Source: Deltaproteobacteria bacterium
GTDB taxonomy: Bacteria > Myxococcota > Polyangia > Haliangiales > Haliangiaceae
NCBI GenBank assembly: GCA_018262455.1
Contig: JAGSPR010000327.1
Span: forward strand, 1-7,711
Reading direction: 5' to 3'
Length of the DNA: 7,711 nucleotides
The notes beneath the pieces were generated by a model. That model was not told where the DNA came from. It saw only the letters and a program-made list of their open reading frames with translations, and did no database searches. This document shows, piece by piece, positions 1 to 6,627 of the stretch. The number at the start of each line of letters is the position of its first letter. Position 1 is the stretch's first letter. A program made the translations under genes and the position numbers.

Positions 1-116
1 GCGGTCGACAGGTGGATGAATCCCTCGGCCCCGAGCGAAGCCGCGCGGTACTCGCCCGCGTGCTGCGCGGCCGCCCAGGCGGCACGGGTCGTGATGTGGA
101 AGACCGGCGGCGTCAT
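1..116 (-). CDS. DUF952-family protein, N-terminal part (cut by window edge)
   Basis: Only the first 38 codons are present; the gene continues past the left edge. The translated start contains [10 protein letters not shown], then [18 protein letters not shown]. This is the characteristic opening of DUF952 proteins, a small single-domain family (usually about 110-120 residues) of unknown biochemical role. The ATG at 116-114 shares four bases with the TGA of the upstream acetyltransferase (ATGA). The two genes are therefore probably one transcript with coupled translation, and no separate promoter or ribosome binding site is needed. It is absent from simple ORF listings because it lacks an in-window stop. 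Family assignment is by recognition of the N-terminal motif; function cannot be stated. Confidence 0.8.
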   Translation of the reverse strand, partial: MTPPVFHITTRAAWAAAQHAGEYRAASLGAEGFIHLST

Positions 117-646
117 CGCGGTCCCAGCGCGAGCGTCATCGAGATCTCGTCGATCCGCTGACCGTCGACCCGGAACCGATCGCGGATCGTGGTCAGCTCG
201 ACGAATCCAGCCGAGGCGTAGAGCGCTCGCGCCCGGACGTTGTCCGCGAACACGCCGAGGTCGACCCACGCGAGCTCGAGCCTGCGCGCGGCGGCGATCG
301 CGGTCTCGAGCAGGGCCCTGCCGTGCCCCTTGCCACGCTCGGCGCGCTCGATCCCCATGCCGAGGATGGTGCGGTGAGACTCGGCCGCCATCCGGCCACC
401 GTGGAGGTCCACGTGTCCGCGGATCGAACCGTCGAGCACGAGGCCCCACGTCCGCATCCAGAGCGGCTCGTCGGGGCGACGCGCCCACGCGGCGCGATGG
501 CGATCGATCGTACCCGCCGCGTCGAACGGCTCGCTGGGAGACCGCGGGCTCGACACCGCCTCGCCGTCGTGTCCGGCCTGGCCGACGTGACGGCGCAGAT
601 GCTCGCAGAGGGCTGGCAGATCCGCTTGGGTCAGCAGCGTGATCAT
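113..646 (-). CDS. GNAT family N-acetyltransferase
   Basis: A 177-residue protein of the GNAT (Gcn5-related) superfamily, which transfers an acetyl group from acetyl-CoA to an amine. Motif A, the acetyl-CoA pyrophosphate loop, is RGKGHG at residues 104-109, an exact R-x-x-G-x-G match, preceded by the expected beta strand ([10 protein letters not shown]). Motif B follows as [18 protein letters not shown] (about 133-150), with the Asn and the LY..GF signature typical of the fold. The substrate is not predictable; most such stand-alone enzymes act on small molecules or protein N-termini. I chose the ATG at 646 because the protein then begins MITLLTQAD, a typical GNAT opening. An in-frame GTG at 661 would add five residues and cannot be excluded. 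The stop overlaps the downstream DUF952 start by 4 bp. The gene is divergent from the dehydrogenase at 710. Confidence 0.88.
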   Translation of the reverse strand: MITLLTQADLPALCEHLRRHVGQAGHDGEAVSSPRSPSEPFDAAGTIDRHRAAWARRPDEPLWMRTWGLVLDGSIRGHVDLHGGRMAAESHRTILGMGIERAERGKGHGRALLETAIAAARRLELAWVDLGVFADNVRARALYASAGFVELTTIRDRFRVDGQRIDEISMTLALGPR

Positions 647-709
647 CTCCGAATCGTACACGCGTCGCGCCCGCTTGATCGCCGGGCCACGCGAGACGAT
701 CCTCGGAGC

Positions 710-1468
710 ATGACCTCACCGTGGCGGCTCGATGGCAAGTCCGCGCTCGTGACCGGCGGGAGTCGCGGCATCGGCCGGGCGGTCGCCGCGGAGCTCGCGG
801 AGCTCGGGGCCCGCGTGATGATCATCGCGCGCTCGCAGGACGGCCTGGACGAAGCCACCCGCGCGCTCGGGGTCACCGGCATCGCCGCCGATGTCACCAC
901 CGCCGTCGATCGCGCACGCATCGTGGCGTTCGTCCGCGACCACGGGCCGCTCGACATCCTGGTCCACAACGCGGGCAGCAACGTGCGGTCGCCCCTGGTC
1001 GGCTACGACGACGCCACGATCGAGCGGCTGATCGCGCTCAACCTGACCTCGCCGCTCCTGCTGTCGCGCGACCTCCATCCGTCCCTGCGCGCGGCCACCG
1101 CCGCGAGCGTCATCCACGTCGGATCGGTCGCAGGTCACGTGGCGCTGCCCACCGGCGTCGCCTACGCCGCCGCGAAGGCCGGGCTCGCCCAGGCCGCGCG
1201 GACGCTCGCGCTCGAGTGGGCGAAGGACGGCATCCGCGTCAACACCATCGCTCCGTGGTACACGCGGACGCCGCTCGTCGAGCCCGTGCTGTCGCGGCCC
1301 GAGGCGCTCGCCGCGATCCTCGCCCGCACGCCGCTCGGGCGGATCGCCGAACCCCGCGAGGTCGCCACCGCGATCGCGTTCCTGGCGATGCCCGCGGCGT
1401 CCTACATCACCGGCCAGTGCCTCGCCGTCGATGGCGGGATGACGATCCAGGGCCTCGCTCCCAGCTGA
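710..1468 (+). CDS. Short-chain dehydrogenase/reductase, tropinone-reductase-like
   Basis: A 252-residue classical SDR oxidoreductase of normal family length. The dinucleotide-binding Rossmann motif is TGGSRGIG at residues 15-22. Arg41 after the second strand favours NADP(H). HNAGS is at 86-90. The catalytic tetrad is complete: Asn111, Ser139 (VGSVAG), Tyr152 and Lys156 (YAAAK). The segment [14 protein letters not shown] and the C-terminal [13 protein letters not shown] resemble the tropinone-reductase-like branch, whose bacterial members reduce assorted ketones or oxidise secondary alcohols; the substrate here is unknown. The frame stays open upstream to 323, but that part is antisense to the acetyltransferase, and SDR homology begins right at the ATG at 710 ([17 protein letters not shown]). 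A GGAG lies only one base before this ATG, so the ribosome site is poor. It ends 6 bp before the oppositely oriented crotonase stop. Confidence 0.93.
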   Translation: MTSPWRLDGKSALVTGGSRGIGRAVAAELAELGARVMIIARSQDGLDEATRALGVTGIAADVTTAVDRARIVAFVRDHGPLDILVHNAGSNVRSPLVGYDDATIERLIALNLTSPLLLSRDLHPSLRAATAASVIHVGSVAGHVALPTGVAYAAAKAGLAQAARTLALEWAKDGIRVNTIAPWYTRTPLVEPVLSRPEALAAILARTPLGRIAEPREVATAIAFLAMPAASYITGQCLAVDGGMTIQGLAPS

Positions 1469-1474
1469 TCGGGC

Positions 1475-2257
1475 TCACTTGCCGTGGAACTTGCCCGACC
1501 TGCGTTCGGTGAACGCGCGCAGGCCTTCCTGCATGTCCTCGCTGGCCATCAGCGGCTGGAGATCGGGGAGCAAGCGGGCTGCCGCGGAGGCCTCGGCCTC
1601 GGGCAACGCCGCGCGCGAGGATGCGAGCGTGGCGTAGACGCCGAGTGGCGCCTGCTGCGCGATCACCTCGGCGAGCGCGAGGGCGCGGTCGAGTTGCCGG
1701 CCGGGATCGACGACCTCCTGGATGAAGCCGATGCGGAGCGCCTCGGCGGCGTCGAACTCCTCGCCCGTGAGGAGCCAGCGCATCGCGTTACCCCAGCCGA
1801 CCTCGCGAGGGAACCGCAGGGTGGCACCGCCGACCGGATAGATCCCGCGCTTGATCTCGATCTGACCAAACCGCGTCGAGCGGGCGGCGATCCGGATATC
1901 GGTGGCGAGCAGGAGCTCGATCCCGATCGTGTAGCAGATGCCCTGGACGGCCGCGACGATCGGAGCGCGCAGCCGGGGCCCGGTCAGCCCCAGCGGATCG
2001 AGCCCGCCGTCCGGGATGTGGAACTTGCCGCTCGCGAACACCGGGGCCCACTGCACCAGATCCAGCCCGCCGGTGAAGTGGTCGCCGAGCGCGTGGAGCA
2101 CGCCGACCCGCAGCTCGGGATCGCGATCGAGCTCGCCGTACGCGCGGCACAGCCCGTCCCACAGCGGGAGATCGAACGCGTTGCGCTTCGCCGGGCGATC
2201 GAGCCCGATCAAGAGGACGTTGCCGCGACGATCGAGCTGGACCTGGCCTGTCGTCAT
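1475..2257 (-). CDS. Crotonase/enoyl-CoA hydratase family protein
   Basis: A 260-residue crotonase-fold protein, cytosolic, expected to act on an acyl-CoA thioester. The two glutamates that activate water in enoyl-CoA hydratase are conserved and correctly spaced: Glu114 (IGIELLLATDI) and Glu134 (FGQIEI), 20 residues apart as in rat mitochondrial hydratase (Glu144/Glu164). An oxyanion-hole segment HFTGGLDL lies at 60-67. The C-terminus (EGLRAFTERRSGKFHG) is the usual family ending. The usual GGG run before the first glutamate is Thr-Ile-Gly here, placing this in a branch whose substrate is less certain than for true beta-oxidation hydratases. The start is ATG 2257; an upstream in-frame extension to 2344 overlaps the M13 gene and is Ser/Pro-rich shadow sequence. 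It begins 7 bp after the M13 stop, with no clear Shine-Dalgarno site, so translation is probably coupled. Confidence 0.92.
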   Translation of the reverse strand: MTTGQVQLDRRGNVLLIGLDRPAKRNAFDLPLWDGLCRAYGELDRDPELRVGVLHALGDHFTGGLDLVQWAPVFASGKFHIPDGGLDPLGLTGPRLRAPIVAAVQGICYTIGIELLLATDIRIAARSTRFGQIEIKRGIYPVGGATLRFPREVGWGNAMRWLLTGEEFDAAEALRIGFIQEVVDPGRQLDRALALAEVIAQQAPLGVYATLASSRAALPEAEASAAARLLPDLQPLMASEDMQEGLRAFTERRSGKFHGK

Positions 2258-2264
2258 GGGCCCG

Positions 2265-4397
2265 CTACCAGAGCTTGACGCGCTTGTCGGGCTCGAGGAA
2301 CAGCTTGTCCGTGGCCGCGGGCTTGAACGCGTCGTACCAGGCATCGAGGTTACGCACCACCGAGGTCCGGAACTCCGACGGGCTGTGCGAGTCGGTGACG
2401 AGCCGGTTCGCGAACTCCTGATCGCGGTACAGCCGGCGCCAGACCTGCGCCCAGCCGAGGAAGAACCGCTGATCGCCGGTCAGGCCGTCGATGACCGCGG
2501 CCTCCTTGCCGTCGAGCGACAGCTTGTACGCGTTGTACGCGACCGTGAGGCCCGCGAGGTCCGCGATGTTCTCGCCGAGCGTCAGCTCACCCTTCACGCA
2601 GAGGGCGGGCTTGCCCTTGCCGGCCGGGACCGGGCAGTACGCGCTGTACTGCGCGACCAGCTTGCTCGTCGCGGTCTTGAACTTGGCCGCGTCGGCCTTG
2701 GTCCACCAGTTCTTGAGCGCGCCGGTGGCGTCGTACTGGCTGCCCTGATCGTCGAAGCCGTGGCTGATCTCGTGGCCGATAACCGCGCCGATGCCACCGT
2801 AGTTGGCCGCGTCGTCGGCGTTCGGATCGAAGAACGGCGGCTGCAGGATCGCGGCCGGGAACACGATCTCGTTGAGGCTCGGGTTGTAGTAGGCGTTGAT
2901 CGTCATCGGGGTCATGCCCCACTCGTCGCGATCGACCGGCTTGCCGAGCTTGGCGAGCCGGCGGTCGTACTCGAACGCCGCGGCGCGCGCGGCGTTGCCC
3001 ACGGGATCACCGGCGACGACCTCGAGCGTGGAGTAGTCGCGCCAGTGCTTGGGGAAGCCGATCTTCGGGTTGTACGTCGCGAGCTTCGCCTTCGCCTTGG
3101 CCTTGGTCGGCTCGCTCATCCAGGCGAGCGCATCGAGCCGCTGGCCCATCGCGACGAGCAGGTTGCGGACGAGCTGATCGGCGCGCGCCTTGGTCTGGGC
3201 CGTGAAGTACTTGTCGACGTAGATCTTGCCAACGGCCTCGCCCATCGCGCCGGTCACCTCGTCGACGCCGCGCTTCCAGCGGTCCTTGATCTGCGGGGTG
3301 CCCGAGAGCGTCTTGCCGTACATCTCGAACTGCGTGTCGACGAACTTCGCCGACAGATAGGGCGCCGCGTCGGTCAGCAGGTGCAGCGTCAGGTAGTCCT
3401 TCCAGACCTCGAGCGGTTGGCTCGCCACGAGCTTGGCGGTCGCCGCGACCGGACCCGGCTGGTTGAGGTTGACGTTGGCCTGACCATCGAGGCCGGCCGC
3501 GTGCAGCCAGACCTTCCAGTCAACGCCCGGCGCTTGCTTCTGCAGCGCCGCGATCGTCATCTTGTTGTAGGTCTTCTGCGGATCGCGGTTCTGGATCCGC
3601 GTCCAGTGCGTGGCCGCGAGCTTCTCCTCGAGGGCGTACACGGCCGCGCCGCGCTTGTCGGCGTCCTTGGTGCCGACGAGCCCGAGCATCGTGATGATGT
3701 ACTTCTTGTAGCCGTCGCGCACCGGCGCGAACTGCTTGGCCTTGACGTCGTACATGTCGCGATCGGGAAGGCCCAGGCCGCCCTGCCCGATGTTCGCGAT
3801 GTGGACCTCGGGCTCGCGATCATCCTGGCCGACGATCGTGGAGAACGGGCTCTTGCGGAAGTGGCGCGCGTTATCGGCGAACGCCGCGATGAGGGAGGTG
3901 GTGTCCTTGATCGCCGCGATCTTGTCGAGCTCGCCCTGGATCGGCTTGGCGCCAGCCGCCTCGATGGCGGCCTCGTCCATGAAGCTCTTGTAGTAGTCGG
4001 CGATCTTGCGGCCCTCGGTACCGGCAGCACCGGAGGCCCCGAGGATGATCTGCTTGGTCCGGTCGTCGCTCTTGTCCGCGAGCACCGTGAACATCCCGTA
4101 GTTCGACTTGTCGGCCGGGATCTGGGTCGTGGTGAGCCACGTGCCGTTGGCGTACTCGTAGAAGCTCGCGCCTGGCGTGACCTTGGTGTTCATGCCCTTG
4201 GCATCGAACCCCCAGGTCCCGATCTCCGGGGCCGTCGACACGGCCGGGCCGGGACGCGCCGGCGTGGGCGTCGGAGATCCCGTGGTGGTGGCCACGTCGT
4301 CGGCGGGTTGCGACGGCGCGGGCGAGGTCGGGGTGGGTGCGGGCTTGGAGCCGCACGCGGTCGACGTCACGAGAGCCGCAAACAGAAGTTTCTTCAC
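2265..4397 (-). CDS. M13 family (neprilysin/PepO-type) zinc metallopeptidase, lipoprotein
   Basis: A 710-residue secreted oligopeptidase of family M13, of normal family length. It begins with a lipoprotein signal, KKLLFAALVTSTAC, with lipid-acceptor Cys15. A Pro/Thr-rich linker (about 18-57) follows, then the M13 N-terminal domain (FYEYANGTWL at 79-88). The catalytic domain carries substrate-binding NAYYNP (501-506), zinc motif HEISH (His542, His546, catalytic Glu543), third ligand Glu609 in GENIAD, and His671/Arg677 in SHSPSEFR, spaced as in neprilysin His711/Arg717. The C-terminal Trp is also typical. Every catalytic residue I can check is present. The start is GTG 4397, giving a proper charged signal peptide with GGAG six bases upstream; the longer frame to 4550 would run into the Hsp70 gene. 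It probably cleaves short peptides in the periplasm or at the outer membrane. It is likely cotranscribed with the crotonase, although no functional link is evident. Confidence 0.95.
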   Translation of the reverse strand: MKKLLFAALVTSTACGSKPAPTPTSPAPSQPADDVATTTGSPTPTPARPGPAVSTAPEIGTWGFDAKGMNTKVTPGASFYEYANGTWLTTTQIPADKSNYGMFTVLADKSDDRTKQIILGASGAAGTEGRKIADYYKSFMDEAAIEAAGAKPIQGELDKIAAIKDTTSLIAAFADNARHFRKSPFSTIVGQDDREPEVHIANIGQGGLGLPDRDMYDVKAKQFAPVRDGYKKYIITMLGLVGTKDADKRGAAVYALEEKLAATHWTRIQNRDPQKTYNKMTIAALQKQAPGVDWKVWLHAAGLDGQANVNLNQPGPVAATAKLVASQPLEVWKDYLTLHLLTDAAPYLSAKFVDTQFEMYGKTLSGTPQIKDRWKRGVDEVTGAMGEAVGKIYVDKYFTAQTKARADQLVRNLLVAMGQRLDALAWMSEPTKAKAKAKLATYNPKIGFPKHWRDYSTLEVVAGDPVGNAARAAAFEYDRRLAKLGKPVDRDEWGMTPMTINAYYNPSLNEIVFPAAILQPPFFDPNADDAANYGGIGAVIGHEISHGFDDQGSQYDATGALKNWWTKADAAKFKTATSKLVAQYSAYCPVPAGKGKPALCVKGELTLGENIADLAGLTVAYNAYKLSLDGKEAAVIDGLTGDQRFFLGWAQVWRRLYRDQEFANRLVTDSHSPSEFRTSVVRNLDAWYDAFKPAATDKLFLEPDKRVKLW

Positions 4398-4403
4398 GGG
4401 GAG

Positions 4404-4407
4404 CTCC
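4404..4407 (-). promoter_or_regulatory. Ribosome binding site deciding the M13 GTG start
   Basis: On the minus strand GGAG stands six bases before the GTG at 4397. This, with the lysine-rich signal-peptide N-terminus that begins there, decides the start against the longer frame. Confidence 0.6.
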
Positions 4408-4414
4408 GGGCTGG

Positions 4415-4436
4415 TTGGTGCCCGGATGCGTACCAA
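4415..4436. repeat. Short inverted repeat upstream of M13 gene
   Basis: TTGGT and ACCAA form 5-bp arms separated by 12 bp, 18 bp upstream of the M13 start, in the 112-bp gap after the Hsp70 stop. The position would suit an operator or part of a promoter region, but arms this short arise easily by chance. I see no convincing -35/-10 pair on the minus strand in this gap. Confidence 0.25.
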
Positions 4437-4509
4437 TTCACCCGTGGTTTGCCCAGCGTCCAGGCACGCTGTCGCACCCTGCCGCGCCCGGGAGCGCCCC
4501 CAGCGCCCG

Positions 4510-5991
4510 TCAGCGCATCGCGCCGAGCGAGAACGTGCGGCCGTAGCCACGCGACACGTTCTCGATGTGCACCGAGATCGTGCCGTCGGAGCCGTAGGTG
4601 TACGTCTCGGCGATCTCGTTCGTCATGAGCTCCGGACGGCGCGTGCTCGGGATCGAGGCGAGCTCCACGCGATCGGCGAGCGCCGGATCGTACGGGAAGT
4701 AGACGTCCTTCCAGGGCACGAGGTCCTGGACCGGCTGGCCCGCCGCGTCGAGCGCGCCGCATTCGACGAACCGCAGGTGCCCGATCGTGTGGGTCGGGCG
4801 ATAGCGACGCTTGACGGTGATCCCGGTGTTGTTGCCGAGCAGCGCGTCGAAGATCTTGTCGCTGCCAGCGTCACCCTCGCGCCACACGCCGAAGTGCCGC
4901 GTGATCGCCTCCCGGATGATCACGTTGGCATCGGGATCCGCTGCGATCGCGAGGCCGATCGCCGTGGCAGCGAACGATTGCGGCGCGAGCTGGAGCTTCT
5001 TGGCGAACCGCGCCCGCAGGGCACGTCCGACCGCGGGGAAGGCCGCGCCACCACCGACCAGGTACAACCCGCCGAGCTCGCGCGCGTCCTCGGGATCGAT
5101 GCCCCGCTCGCGCAGCCGCTCGAACAGCAGATCGATCTGGTCGATCGTGCGATCGATCAGCGGCTGGGCGCGCGCGTAGAGCTCGGCGACCTCGATCGCG
5201 ATCGGCTCCTCGCCCGGCCGCCCGAGATCGAGGTGGAGCTTGCGGGTCGTCGGGCGCAGCGTCTCCTTGGCTTCGCGGGCGCGCTCGAGCGTCGCCGCGG
5301 TCGGCGTGACGCCCGCCACCTCGAGAATCAGCTCGTCGAAGTCGTCGCCCCCGAGCCGGGCGAGCCCCTCGGAGGCGATCAGATCGAACCGCCGGCCCTC
5401 GAGCGAGACCGCGGACGCGTCGAACGTCCCGCCGCCGAGGTCGTACACCACGACGTACCGCTTCGGGCTCTTGCGCCCGAGCTCGCCGAGGTGACGATGC
5501 GCGAACTCGACCGCGGCGGCCGTGGGCTCGTTGAGCAGGCCGAGGGGCGTGAACCCCGCCCGCCGGAAGGCCTCGAGCGTCAGCCAGCGCTGGCGCGAGG
5601 CGGAGTTCGCGGGCACCGCGGCCATGACCTCGAGCGGCTCGTCGGGCGCGACCTCGAGGTTCGAGCAGGTGAGGATCGAGTGCCGGAGCTCGGACAGGAA
5701 CCGGGTCGCGAGCTCGAGTGCCGTGATCCCCGGCAGATCGGGGACCTGCTCGTCGGGACCGAGCGAGCCGACCACCCGTTTGATCGAGCGCATCGCGTGC
5801 TGCGCCGTGCCGGCCGAGAGAGCGCGCGCGGCCTCCCAGCCCACCACGAGCGCGCCGTCGCGCACCGCGGCGATCCCGGGGACATGGTCGCGAAACTCGC
5901 CACCCTCGTCGAACGTCACCAGCGGGTGCCGCCCATCCTCCACCACCGTGACCACCGTGCGCGTCGTTCCGAAATCGATTCCGAGCCGCAT
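4510..5991 (-). CDS. Hsp70-family ATPase/chaperone, short form without helical lid
   Basis: A 493-residue Hsp70-superfamily protein. The actin-like nucleotide-binding domain is complete: phosphate-1 GIDFGTTRT (4-12), SIKRVVG with Lys71 in the place of the catalytic lysine of DnaK, NEPTAAA (154-160), phosphate-2 DLGGGTFD (184-191), GGDDFDE (215-221) and adenosine motif LVGGGAAFP (311-319). After about residue 366 comes a segment resembling the beta-sandwich substrate domain, ending TYGSDGTISVHIENVSRGYG, which recalls the last strands of the DnaK beta domain. The protein then stops. The helical lid and acidic tail of DnaK (638 residues in E. coli) are missing. No dnaJ or grpE lies nearby, so it is an accessory Hsp70 rather than the housekeeping dnaK. 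I chose the start ATG 5991, immediately before the first beta strand; ATG 6000 is possible. It is divergent from the lipoprotein gene at 6131. Confidence 0.92.
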   Translation of the reverse strand: MRLGIDFGTTRTVVTVVEDGRHPLVTFDEGGEFRDHVPGIAAVRDGALVVGWEAARALSAGTAQHAMRSIKRVVGSLGPDEQVPDLPGITALELATRFLSELRHSILTCSNLEVAPDEPLEVMAAVPANSASRQRWLTLEAFRRAGFTPLGLLNEPTAAAVEFAHRHLGELGRKSPKRYVVVYDLGGGTFDASAVSLEGRRFDLIASEGLARLGGDDFDELILEVAGVTPTAATLERAREAKETLRPTTRKLHLDLGRPGEEPIAIEVAELYARAQPLIDRTIDQIDLLFERLRERGIDPEDARELGGLYLVGGGAAFPAVGRALRARFAKKLQLAPQSFAATAIGLAIAADPDANVIIREAITRHFGVWREGDAGSDKIFDALLGNNTGITVKRRYRPTHTIGHLRFVECGALDAAGQPVQDLVPWKDVYFPYDPALADRVELASIPSTRRPELMTNEIAETYTYGSDGTISVHIENVSRGYGRTFSLGAMR

Positions 5992-6021
5992 GGACCCCAG
6001 CATGCCCGAACCGATCGCGCA

Positions 6022-6051
6022 TGGCGACTTCCAGTCGAGCCTGGCGACTTC
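6022..6051. repeat. Two 10-bp direct repeats spaced 20 bp
   Basis: TGGCGACTTC occurs at 6022-6031 and again at 6042-6051, exactly 20 bp apart start to start. This is roughly two turns of B-DNA, so both copies would face the same side of the helix. They lie 31-60 bp upstream of the Hsp70 ATG at 5991 and 80-109 bp upstream of the divergent lipoprotein GTG. The geometry fits a tandem activator or repressor site of the response-regulator type, but no regulator gene is in view. Confidence 0.4.
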
Positions 6052-6096
6052 TGGCAACCTCGAGGGATCCTTGAAGATCGCCTCGCCGGGAGGGCG

Positions 6097-6124
6097 TTGC
6101 GAGGCGCTGGCAAACCGTTACAGT
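6097..6124 (+). promoter_or_regulatory. Candidate sigma70-type promoter of the NTF2-like lipoprotein gene
   Basis: A -35-like TTGCGA (6097-6102, four of six consensus bases) and a -10-like TACAGT (6119-6124, four of six) are separated by 16 bp. The expected transcription start would fall on or next to the GTG at 6131, so the message would have almost no leader. No Shine-Dalgarno-like sequence precedes that GTG, which agrees with this. Confidence 0.4.
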
Positions 6125-6130
6125 GCGCGG

Positions 6131-6568
6131 GTGCTGCGAAGCGTGACCGTGATGATGCTCGCGCTCGGCTGCGCATCGTCGTCGGCGGTGCACGACCGCG
6201 TCGCGGTCACCCGCGTGCTCGAGGCGCAGGTCGCCGCCTGGAATCGTGGCGATCTCGCCGCGTACATGGCGGGCTATCTCCACAGCGACGCGCTGGTCTT
6301 CACGTCGGGCGGCAACATCCGCCACGGCTGGCAGCAGGCCTACGACCATTACCAGGCGCGTTACGGCAAGGACCGCGCCGCGATGGGCACGCTGCGCTTC
6401 GAGGTGCTCTCGGTCGATCCCGTGGGGGCCGACGGAGCCGTCGTGCTCGGCAACTGGATCTTGACCGGCAGCCCGAACGACGGCCGCGGCGTGTTCTCCG
6501 TCGTGCTCGAGCGCCGACCCGAGGGCTGGCGGATCATCCACGATCACACCTCGTCGGCGCCGCCCTGA
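6131..6568 (+). CDS. NTF2-like (DUF4440/SnoaL-type) putative lipoprotein
   Basis: A 145-residue protein. The N-terminus MLRSVTVMMLALGC is a short, hydrophobic, lipoprotein-like signal with candidate acceptor Cys14. The lipobox is imperfect, since the -3 residue is Ala rather than Leu. The rest reads as one NTF2-like alpha+beta cone. An N-terminal helix contains AAWNRGDLAAYMAGY, then come SDALVFTSGGNIRHGW and a helix with YDHYQARYG. The sheet ends FSVVLERRPEGWRIIHDHTS, the typical DUF4440/SnoaL ending. Such domains bind small hydrophobic ligands or serve as stress-related scaffolds; no catalytic assignment is justified. The start GTG 6131 supplies the basic n-region; ATG 6152 would remove the arginine from the signal. 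Its neighbours are the divergent Hsp70 gene and, 59 bp downstream, the Gre-like gene. Confidence 0.82.
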   Translation: MLRSVTVMMLALGCASSSAVHDRVAVTRVLEAQVAAWNRGDLAAYMAGYLHSDALVFTSGGNIRHGWQQAYDHYQARYGKDRAAMGTLRFEVLSVDPVGADGAVVLGNWILTGSPNDGRGVFSVVLERRPEGWRIIHDHTSSAPP

Positions 6569-6576
6569 GCTAGCTC
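6567..6576. repeat. Perfect 10-bp palindrome at lipoprotein stop
   Basis: GAGCTAGCTC is self-complementary and overlaps the TGA stop of the lipoprotein gene. It is too short to be a terminator on its own. It shares the CTAG core with the repeat at 7117-7132, a tetranucleotide that is rare in many bacterial genomes. Confidence 0.35.
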
Positions 6577-6577
6577 G

Positions 6578-6609
6578 GCCGCGGGCACAAACTTGCTCGC
6601 CCGCGCGGC
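6578..6609 (+). terminator. Possible weak hairpin between lipoprotein and Gre-like genes
   Basis: GCCGCGGGC (6578-6586) can pair with GCCCGCGCGGC (6599-6609) with a two-base bulge and a 12-nt loop. No T-run follows, so an intrinsic terminator is doubtful. The hairpin may only attenuate or stabilise the message. Confidence 0.25.
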
Positions 6610-6627
6610 TGGCGCGACGATCCGCGG

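Noticed and set aside
1..646. GNAT plus small gene as a toxin-antitoxin module
   Set aside because: GNAT toxins of the TacT type are paired with an upstream ribbon-helix-helix antitoxin. Here the partner is downstream and belongs to DUF952, and there is no such DNA-binding protein.
323..709. N-terminal extension of the dehydrogenase frame
   Set aside because: This part is antisense to the GNAT gene, and SDR similarity starts only at the ATG at 710.
4398..4550. N-terminal extension of the M13 gene
   Set aside because: It would overlap the end of the Hsp70 gene and bury the lipoprotein signal peptide inside the protein. The GTG at 4397 has a ribosome site and a proper signal start.
1938..4628. 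Very long plus-strand open frame (896 codons) opposite the M13 gene
   Set aside because: It is antisense to a clearly conserved metallopeptidase and part of the crotonase gene. Its product is low-complexity Arg/Leu/Val/Glu-rich with no domain. Long antisense frames are expected in DNA this GC-rich.
4871..6547. Minus-strand open frame of 558 codons overlapping Hsp70 and lipoprotein genes
   Set aside because: It is out of frame with Hsp70 on the same strand and antisense to the lipoprotein gene, with an Arg/Ala/Gly-rich product and no recognisable domain.
4177..6573. Long plus-strand open frame (798 codons) across the Hsp70 gene
   Set aside because: It is antisense to the conserved Hsp70 frame, composed of Arg/Glu/Leu-rich shadow sequence, and runs out of frame through the lipoprotein gene.
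6578..6609. Hairpin as a strong intrinsic terminator
   Set aside because: The stem is bulged and there is no T-tract; kept only as a low-confidence feature.
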